Assembly: GCF_002013895.1 (NCBI RefSeq)
Contig: NZ_MAFQ01000003.1
Span: forward strand, 1-64,000
From: Mycobacteroides franklinii
GTDB lineage: Bacteria > Actinomycetota > Actinomycetes > Mycobacteriales > Mycobacteriaceae
Direction: 5' to 3'
DNA length: 64,000 bases
Shown piece by piece: positions 56,994 to 64,000 of the stretch. The notes below the pieces were generated by a model. That model was not told the DNA's origin and ran no database searches. It was given only the letters and a program-made list of their open reading frames with translations. How positions within the stretch are numbered: the stretch's first letter is position 1; every line of letters begins with the position of its first letter. The position numbers were made by a program, and so were the translations under genes.

Positions 56994-57273
56994 GAACACC
57001 GACGAACCAGTGACCAACGCCGATAGTGCCGACTCCGAGGTGCAGAATCAGGCGGAATCCGCACCTGAGGCCGTCGACAGCGAGAAGACCAGGCCCTCCA
57101 TCACCCTTGCCCTGTCCGGACTGATCGCCGTGCTCGTCGGCGGGTGGGCCCTCACGGGCGAGGACTTCGTCGCGCTGATTCACAGCGATCTGCTCGGCTG
57201 GGTCGCAATCGCCATAGCGATCGCCATCGGCGTTGCGCTGGTGGCAGTTCCGACCCGGCATAACCGCAGTTAG
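56986..57273 (+). CDS. Small membrane protein after the PspC protein
   Basis: A 95-aa protein with an acidic N-terminal half and two hydrophobic helices (ITLALSGLIAVLVGGWAL, GWVAIAIAIAIGVALVAV). GTG start overlaps the previous gene by 8 nt, so it is translationally coupled to the PspC/LiaF-like gene and may be an accessory of that system. No family recognised. Confidence 0.7.
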   Translation: MSENTDEPVTNADSADSEVQNQAESAPEAVDSEKTRPSITLALSGLIAVLVGGWALTGEDFVALIHSDLLGWVAIAIAIAIGVALVAVPTRHNRS

Positions 57274-57277
57274 AGGA

Positions 57278-58846
57278 TCACTCCCATTCGATGGTGCCGG
57301 GCGGCTTGCTGGTGATGTCCAGCACCACCCGGTTCACCTCGGGAACCTCGTTGGTGATTCGCGTCGAGATCCGCTCCAGCACTTCGTAGGGCAGCCGCGT
57401 CCAGTCCGCGGTCATCGCGTCCTCACTGGAGACCGGTCGCAACACGATGGGATGCCCGTACGTGCGTCCATCGCCCTGCACCCCGACCGAGCGCACATCG
57501 GCCAACAGCACCACCGGGCACTGCCAGATATTGCGGTCTTGGCCCGCGGCGGTAAGTTCCTCGCGCGCAATGGCATCGGCACGACGCAAGGTATCCAGCC
57601 GGTCGGCAGTGATCTCGCCGACGATCCTGATGGCCAGACCCGGTCCCGGGAAGGGCTGGCGGCCAACGATCTCCTCAGGTAGACCCAGCTCGCGGCCGAC
57701 GGCGCGCACCTCGTCCTTGAACAGCAGCCGTAGCGGCTCCACCAAGGTAAAGGTCAGGTCCTCGGGCAACCCGCCCACATTGTGGTGGCTCTTGATGTTG
57801 GCCGTACCGCTGCCGCCCCCGGACTCGACAACATCCGGGTACAGCGTGCCCTGCACCAAAAACTCGATTCCGTCCTCGGAGTTGCCGATCGCATCGGAGA
57901 CAGCGCCCTCGAACGCCCGGATGAACTCACGGCCAATGATCTTGCGTTTGGTTTCCGGGTCGCTGACACCGGCGAGCTCACCGAGGAACTTCTCCGCTAC
58001 ATCAACAGTCACCAGCTTGGCGCCGGTGGCTGCCACGAAATCGTGTTCCACCTGCTCACGCTCTCCGCTGCGCAGCAGACCGTGGTCAACGAACACACAG
58101 GTCAGCCTGTCTCCGATGGCGCGTTGTACCAGGGCTGCCGCCACCGCCGAATCGACCCCACCAGAGAGCCCGCACAATGCGCGGCCGTCACCGATCTGCG
58201 CGCGCACCTGCTCGACCAGGGTCTCGGCGATATTGGCTGCCGTCCACGCCGACTCAATGCCCGCGAACTCGTGCAGAAAGCGGCTGAGTACCTGTTGCCC
58301 GTGCGGCGAATGCAGCACCTCGGGGTGATATTGCACCCCGGCCAGGCGCCGCGCCCGGTTCTCGAACGCCGCCACGGGAGCACCCTCGCTGCTGGCTACC
58401 ACGGTAAAGCCTTGGGGCGCTTCGGTTACCGCATCGCCGTGGCTCATCCATACGGGCTGAACGCCGGGCAGACCGTCATGCAGGTCTCCGCCCACCACGT
58501 TCAGCTCGGTGCGGCCGTACTCGCTGGTACCGGTGTGCGCGACGGTTCCGCCGAGCACCTGCGCCATGGCCTGAAAGCCGTAACAGATACCGAAAACCGG
58601 AATGTCCAAATCGAATACGCCGGGGTCGAGCTGGGGTGCACCCTCTTCATAGACGCTCGACGGGCCACCGGACAGCACGATCGCCCGGGGGTTGCGTTCC
58701 TTGATCTCCTCGATACTCGCCGAATGAGGAATCACCTCAGAGAACACCCGCGCCTCACGCACGCGACGTGCGATCAGCTGTGCGTACTGTGCCCCGAAGT
58801 CGATGACCAGAACCGGTCGGTCGCCATGCTGCTCCGTTTGCGCCAC
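57278..58846 (-). CDS. guaA: GMP synthase (glutamine-hydrolysing)
   Basis: Converts XMP to GMP using glutamine and ATP. The 522-aa protein has a class I glutamine amidotransferase domain ([28 protein letters not shown] with catalytic Cys, [10 protein letters not shown]). The ATP-pyrophosphatase domain contains [17 protein letters not shown]. The dimerisation domain ends with [13 protein letters not shown]. Typical length. Follows the guaB genes on the same strand, separated by choD, as in M. tuberculosis (Rv3396c). Confidence 0.97.
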   Translation of the reverse strand: MAQTEQHGDRPVLVIDFGAQYAQLIARRVREARVFSEVIPHSASIEEIKERNPRAIVLSGGPSSVYEEGAPQLDPGVFDLDIPVFGICYGFQAMAQVLGGTVAHTGTSEYGRTELNVVGGDLHDGLPGVQPVWMSHGDAVTEAPQGFTVVASSEGAPVAAFENRARRLAGVQYHPEVLHSPHGQQVLSRFLHEFAGIESAWTAANIAETLVEQVRAQIGDGRALCGLSGGVDSAVAAALVQRAIGDRLTCVFVDHGLLRSGEREQVEHDFVAATGAKLVTVDVAEKFLGELAGVSDPETKRKIIGREFIRAFEGAVSDAIGNSEDGIEFLVQGTLYPDVVESGGGSGTANIKSHHNVGGLPEDLTFTLVEPLRLLFKDEVRAVGRELGLPEEIVGRQPFPGPGLAIRIVGEITADRLDTLRRADAIAREELTAAGQDRNIWQCPVVLLADVRSVGVQGDGRTYGHPIVLRPVSSEDAMTADWTRLPYEVLERISTRITNEVPEVNRVVLDITSKPPGTIEWE

Positions 58847-58878
58847 CGGCTTAGCTTAGTGGTGCAGCTATCCCGGAT

Positions 58879-60636
58879 CTAACTGGCCGAGCTCACCGGT
58901 TCGATCGGTAGACGCCGCAATGCGCCGGGAGCACCGGCCGGGACCACCGGGTGCGCCGGGGGCACCGGCGCCATCCGCTGATAGGGCAGACCCTGCTCCG
59001 GGCGCAGATCTATCTCCCCCTTGTTGGGCCACAACGACGCCGCCCGTTCGGCCTGCGCGGTGATGCTCAGCGACGGGTTGACGCCCAGGTTCGCCGAGAT
59101 CGCCGCGCCGTCCACCACGTACATGGTCGGGTAGCCGTACACCCGGTGGTAGGGGTCGATGACGCCATCTTCGGGGCTTGTCCCGATGACGGCGCCGCCC
59201 AGGAAGTGCGCGGTGAGCGGGATGTTGAACAGCTCGCCCCAGGTGCCGCCCGCGACGCCGTCGATCTTGGCGGCGAGGCGGCGAGTCGCTTCGTTGCCTG
59301 CGGGAATCCAGGTGGGGTTGGGCTCACCATGGCCCTGCTTGCTGTCCAAACGCCGCCAGAACAGCGTCTTCTTGGTGAACGTGGTGATCGAGTTGTCCAG
59401 GTGCTGCATGACCAGCGCGATGACAGTGCGCTCACTCCACTGCGTCACGTTGAGCATGCGCATGGTGCCGCGTGGATCCGCACGCGCCGCCTCGATGAGC
59501 TGGCGCCACCGCGACTTCTCGCCATCGCCGTCGGTCATCAGAGTCTGCAGCAGGCCCATCGCGTTGGAGCCCTTGCCGTACCGCACCGGCTCGATGTGCG
59601 TGTCACTGGTCGGGTGGAACGAGGACGTGATGGCCACACCGTGGGTGAGGTCCAGATCGTCCTTGTACTCCAATCGCCCTGCACCGACGATGGATTCGGA
59701 GTTCGTGCGGGTCAGCACACCCAGGCGCTGGGAGAGTTTGGGCAGCAGGCCCTTGTCCTTCATCTTGAACAAGAGGTTCTGCGTGCCCCAGGTGCCGGCG
59801 GCCAGCACCACGTGCTTGGCCGTGTAGGTCTTGCGCTGTTTACGCAGCCAGCGACCGGTGGACTTGGTGGACACCCGCCAAACCCCGTCGGCACCCTGCT
59901 GCACCGCGGTGACCGTGGTCAGCGGAATGACCTGGGCGCCAGATGATTCGGCCAGTCCCAGGTAGTTCTTGACGAGGGTGTTCTTGGCGCCGACCCGGCA
60001 TCCGGTCATGCAGGAACCACATTCGGTGCAGCCCACCCGGTCGGGGCCTGCACCACCGAAGTAGGGATCGGGCACCTTGACGCCGGGTGTCTTGGTGCCA
60101 TCGGGGCCGAAGTACACACCCACGGGGGTCGCGACAAAGGTGTCACCGGCACCCATGTCGTCGGCGACCTCCTTGATGAGCCGGTCGGCGTCGGTGAAGG
60201 TGGGGTTCTTGACCACGCCGAGCATCCGCTGGGCCTGCTCGTAGTGCGGTGAAAGCTCGGCGCGCCAGTCGGTGATGCCCTTCCACTGCGGGTCGTTGAA
60301 GAACGGCTCCGGCGGCACATACAGGGTGTTGGCGTAGTTCAGCGAGCCACCGCCCACCCCGGCACCGGCCAGGATCATGCAGTTGCTCAGCAGGTGGATC
60401 CGTTGAATCCCGAAGCACTTGAACATGGGCGCCCACAGGAACTTGCGCAGATTCCAGGACGTCTCGGCGAATTCTTCGTCGGAGAACCGGCGACCGGCTT
60501 CCAGGACACCTACGCGGTAACCCTTTTCGGTCAACCGCATGGCGGTGACACTTCCGCCGAATCCGGATCCGACGATGAGCACGTCGAAGTCGGTGTCTGC
60601 TTCAGGTTTCACAGGGACTGCTACCGGTGATGACAT
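58879..60636 (-). CDS. choD: GMC oxidoreductase, cholesterol oxidase-like (ChoD)
   Basis: A 585-aa FAD enzyme of the GMC family. FAD motif VLIVGSGFGGSVTAMRLTEK, GAGVGGGSLNYANTLYVPPE, a Cys-rich segment GCTECGSCMTGCRVGAKN, and the C-terminal NLGVNPSLSITAQAERAASL. Full-length match in character to Rv3409c. Cholesterol oxidase activity of ChoD itself has been questioned, so the annotation is family-level. Preceded by Shine-Dalgarno GGAGG and a -10 TACAAT. Confidence 0.92.
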   Translation of the reverse strand: MSSPVAVPVKPEADTDFDVLIVGSGFGGSVTAMRLTEKGYRVGVLEAGRRFSDEEFAETSWNLRKFLWAPMFKCFGIQRIHLLSNCMILAGAGVGGGSLNYANTLYVPPEPFFNDPQWKGITDWRAELSPHYEQAQRMLGVVKNPTFTDADRLIKEVADDMGAGDTFVATPVGVYFGPDGTKTPGVKVPDPYFGGAGPDRVGCTECGSCMTGCRVGAKNTLVKNYLGLAESSGAQVIPLTTVTAVQQGADGVWRVSTKSTGRWLRKQRKTYTAKHVVLAAGTWGTQNLLFKMKDKGLLPKLSQRLGVLTRTNSESIVGAGRLEYKDDLDLTHGVAITSSFHPTSDTHIEPVRYGKGSNAMGLLQTLMTDGDGEKSRWRQLIEAARADPRGTMRMLNVTQWSERTVIALVMQHLDNSITTFTKKTLFWRRLDSKQGHGEPNPTWIPAGNEATRRLAAKIDGVAGGTWGELFNIPLTAHFLGGAVIGTSPEDGVIDPYHRVYGYPTMYVVDGAAISANLGVNPSLSITAQAERAASLWPNKGEIDLRPEQGLPYQRMAPVPPAHPVVPAGAPGALRRLPIEPVSSAS

Positions 60637-60695
60637 CGTTGGCCTACCTCCGCATGGTCACGTTACCGACCAGTATGGAATACAACGAGGGGGGT

Positions 60696-60701
60696 ATTGT
60701 A
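60696..60701 (-). promoter_or_regulatory. -10 element TACAAT of choD
   Basis: On the minus strand TACAAT lies 60 nt before the choD ATG, giving a leader of about 50 nt that contains the GGAGG ribosome site. No clear -35. Confidence 0.45.
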
Positions 60702-60718
60702 AATTAGGTCACCCTAAG

Positions 60719-60732
60719 TAGACACATGTCTA
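60719..60732. promoter_or_regulatory. TetR-type palindrome upstream of choD
   Basis: TAGACA-CA-TGTCTA is a perfect inverted repeat with a 2-nt spacer, placed about 20 nt upstream of the choD -10 and touching the guaB3 stop codon. Size and spacing suit a TetR-family operator. Confidence 0.55.
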
Positions 60733-61866
60733 AGAGTTGACGGTCAGCCCGACCTTCTGAAATTCCTTGAGATCGCAGTATCCGGACTTGGCCATCGAAC
60801 GGCGGAGCCCACCAACAAGATTCAAGGTGCCAAACGGGTCATCGGACGGGCCACCGAGAACCTCGCTCAACGGCGGCCGCTCCCCCACCGCCACCTGCAG
60901 CAGCGCGCCACGAGGCAACGAGGGATGCGCGGCGGCATTCGGCCAGAACCATCCGTCACCGGCGGCCTCCTGCGCCGCGGCCAACGGGGTCCCCAGCACA
61001 ACGGCGTCGGCACCACAGGCAATGGACTTCGCAAGGTCTCCCGAGGTGTGGATGTCGCCGTCGGCCAAGACATGTACGTACCGGCCGCCGGTCTCGTCCA
61101 GATATTCGCGGCGCGCGGCCGCGGCATCGGCGATGGCGGTCGCCATAGCGACGCTGATGCCCAGCACCTCTCCGCTGGTCGTCGCGCCCGCGGTCTGCCC
61201 GTACCCGACGATGACGCCCGCGGCTCCGGTCCGCATCAGGTGCAGGGCCGTGCGGTGATCGATCACGCCACCGGCGACAACGGGGATATCCAGCTCGGAG
61301 ATAAAGGTTTTCAGGTTCAGCGGCTCGCCGTCGCGGGCCACCCGTTCGGCCGACACGATGGTGCCGTGGATGACCAGCAGATCGATACCCGCGGCGATCA
61401 GATGCGGGGTGAGCAGCTGCGCGTTCTGCGGGCTCACCCGCACCGCCGTGGTCACGCCGGCCCCACGCACCTCGGTGATGGCCGCCGCCAGTAGCTCCGG
61501 ATCGATTGGTGCCGAATGCAATTGCTGCAACAGGCGAATCGCGGCGGAGGGCTCAGGCTCCTTCTGCGCAACCTCGACCACCTCGGCGATGCGGGCCTCG
61601 ACATCGGCGTGCCGGCCCCACAACCCCTCGCCGTTGATGACGCCGAGCCCACCGGCCTTACCGAGTTCAATGGCGAAACGCGGCGAAACCAGCGCATCGG
61701 TCGGATGCGCCACCACCGGAATCTCGAATCGGTAGGCATCGAGCTGCCACGACGTCGACACGTCCTGCGATGAACGCGTGCGGCGCGCCGGGACAATGTT
61801 CACGTCATCGAGTTCGTATGTGCGGCGGGCGGTTCTGCCCATGCCGATTTCGACGAGGTCACGCAT
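60730..61866 (-). CDS. guaB3: IMP dehydrogenase-like protein GuaB3
   Basis: A 378-aa IMPDH/GMPR-fold TIM barrel, Rv3410c-like, without CBS domains. Begins MGRTARRTYELDDVNIVPARRTRSS-type sequence at the N-terminus, with HPTDALVSPRFAIE, VVAGGVIDHRTALHLMRTGA and the phosphate-binding GADAVVLGTPLAAAQEA. The true IMPDH catalytic loop (with active Cys) is not obvious, in line with this paralogue having an unclear function. The open frame starts 8 residues before MGRTARR; either start is possible. Located 27 nt after guaB2. Confidence 0.88.
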   Translation of the reverse strand: MRDLVEIGMGRTARRTYELDDVNIVPARRTRSSQDVSTSWQLDAYRFEIPVVAHPTDALVSPRFAIELGKAGGLGVINGEGLWGRHADVEARIAEVVEVAQKEPEPSAAIRLLQQLHSAPIDPELLAAAITEVRGAGVTTAVRVSPQNAQLLTPHLIAAGIDLLVIHGTIVSAERVARDGEPLNLKTFISELDIPVVAGGVIDHRTALHLMRTGAAGVIVGYGQTAGATTSGEVLGISVAMATAIADAAAARREYLDETGGRYVHVLADGDIHTSGDLAKSIACGADAVVLGTPLAAAQEAAGDGWFWPNAAAHPSLPRGALLQVAVGERPPLSEVLGGPSDDPFGTLNLVGGLRRSMAKSGYCDLKEFQKVGLTVNS

Positions 61867-61893
61867 GTTGGCTTCCTTTACCGTGCCGAGGTG

Positions 61894-63429
<1,536 letters not shown>

Positions 63430-63518
63430 TCAAGCCTCCATGCCAGATAGCCGTCGTATACATCCCAGGGGTGATATGGGAAGGAGTGCATCCATCCTAT
63501 CGGCTCGCTCCGGCTCCG

Positions 63519-63532
63519 ATATCCAAGGATAT
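63519..63532. promoter_or_regulatory. Palindrome between guaB2 and the DUF5319 gene
   Basis: ATATCC-AA-GGATAT is a perfect inverted repeat with a 2-nt spacer in the 164-nt divergent gap, between the candidate -10 elements for each side. A possible operator serving both genes. Confidence 0.45.
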
Positions 63533-63581
63533 GTGCTCGGACATACCCCACGTGAGCTGGCGCACGAACCGGCGAACTGCG

Positions 63582-63587
63582 TACTCT
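63582..63587 (+). promoter_or_regulatory. -10 element TACTCT, probable leaderless promoter
   Basis: TACTCT ends 6 nt before the GTG at 63594 and decides this start over a long upstream open frame. Confidence 0.55.
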
Positions 63588-63593
63588 AAGAGT

Positions 63594-63998
63594 GTGCGCG
63601 ACCACTTTCCGCCGGGATTGCCACCGGACCCGTTCGCCGACGACCCCCACGATCCGTCGGCCGCGCTCGATGCGATCGAGCCTGGTCAGCCGCTCGACCC
63701 GCAGGAGCGGATCGCGGTCGAAGAGGATCTTGCGGACCTCGCGGTCTACGAAGCATTGCTGGCCCATAAGGGAATCCGCGGTCTGGTGGTTTGCTGTGAC
63801 GAATGCCAGCAGGATCACTATCACGACTGGGACATGCTCCGCGCGAATCTGCTGCAGCTGCTGGTCGACGGCACCGTCCGCCCGCACGAACCGGCTTTCG
63901 ATCCCGAGCCGGAAGCATATGTGACCTGGGATTATTGCCGCGGGTACGCCGATGCCTCACTCAACGAGGCCGCCACGGACCGCGACGGATTCCGCTGA
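63594..63998 (+). CDS. Conserved actinobacterial protein, Rv3412-like (DUF5319)
   Basis: A 134-aa acidic cytosolic protein complete at the right edge (stop at 63996-63998). The conserved core VVCCDECQQDHYHDWDMLRANL has a CC-x2-C and two His that could bind a metal. The N-terminus RDHFPPGLPPDPFADDP is Pro/Asp-rich. Corresponds to Rv3412, which lies next to sigD and its anti-sigma gene in M. tuberculosis; those would be just outside the window. Function unknown. Confidence 0.85.
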   Translation: MRDHFPPGLPPDPFADDPHDPSAALDAIEPGQPLDPQERIAVEEDLADLAVYEALLAHKGIRGLVVCCDECQQDHYHDWDMLRANLLQLLVDGTVRPHEPAFDPEPEAYVTWDYCRGYADASLNEAATDRDGFR

Positions 63999-64000
63999 TC

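Noticed and set aside
57782..58882. Long antisense frame over guaA
   Set aside because: No family features and covers a conserved essential gene.

Overview
The window is a GC-rich chromosome segment from a rapidly growing mycobacterium, most likely of the Mycobacteroides abscessus/chelonae group. That placement is inferred from gene content and from remembered protein families; no database was searched. The backbone follows the order of M. tuberculosis Rv3307 to Rv3412 (punA-pmmB-upp, Rv3311-add-deoA-cdd-sdhCDAB, sigJ, dacB, trpS, SAM-IV riboswitch-metY-metX, DUF3017-folD, mfpA, trmL-dnaE2, acrA1-like reductase, iunH, imuB-imuA', guaA-choD-guaB3-guaB2, Rv3412-like). Accessory genes interrupt it at several points. 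No rRNA, tRNA, insertion sequence, prophage or CRISPR array is visible.

Left part (1-13320): purine and pyrimidine salvage, with punA entering from the left edge through seven complete in-frame 33-bp tandem repeats, then a phosphohexomutase, upp, and later add-deoA-cdd. Between upp and the Rv3311-like gene lies an accessory block. It holds a four-gene operon that looks like type VII secretion (ESX) cargo and partners (EspC-like, an NlpC/P60 peptidase, EspD-like, YbaB-like) behind a nested inverted repeat, an FkbM methyltransferase, and a tandem pair of PAS-like paralogues whose promoters were duplicated with them.

Middle (13321-31226): the sdhCDAB operon ends in a textbook terminator. It is followed by a convergent pair of a carboxymuconolactone-decarboxylase-family gene and the ECF41-type sigma factor SigJ; the decarboxylase gene carries what reads as an exact ECF41 promoter. 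Then come an SMP-30-like protein, a penicillin-binding carboxypeptidase, a YihY membrane protein, trpS, exonuclease III, an alpha/beta hydrolase, a monomeric isocitrate dehydrogenase, and metY-metX under a SAM-IV riboswitch.

Right part (31227-64000): folate and redox enzymes, an FHA-domain ABC transporter (Rv1747-like), mfpA, and the complete SOS mutasome split over two loci (dnaE2; imuA'-imuB), each with a LexA-type box. There is a zinc alcohol dehydrogenase behind a palindromic operator, a TetR-nucleotidyltransferase pair, a membrane cluster with a bacterial PH domain, and a two-domain reductase. A remnant of a flavin amine oxidase sits before iunH. An orphan SUKH-like gene and a PspC-based three-component envelope system follow, then the GMP synthesis genes interrupted by choD.

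Two themes cut across the window. A short element of about 20-30 bp occurs in tandem in punA and singly in or beside deoA, sdhB, metY and metX, and in weak form in sdhD, mostly compatible with the reading frame. Many genes also have a TANNNT -10 hexamer 6-7 nt before the start codon, as expected for leaderless mycobacterial transcripts.
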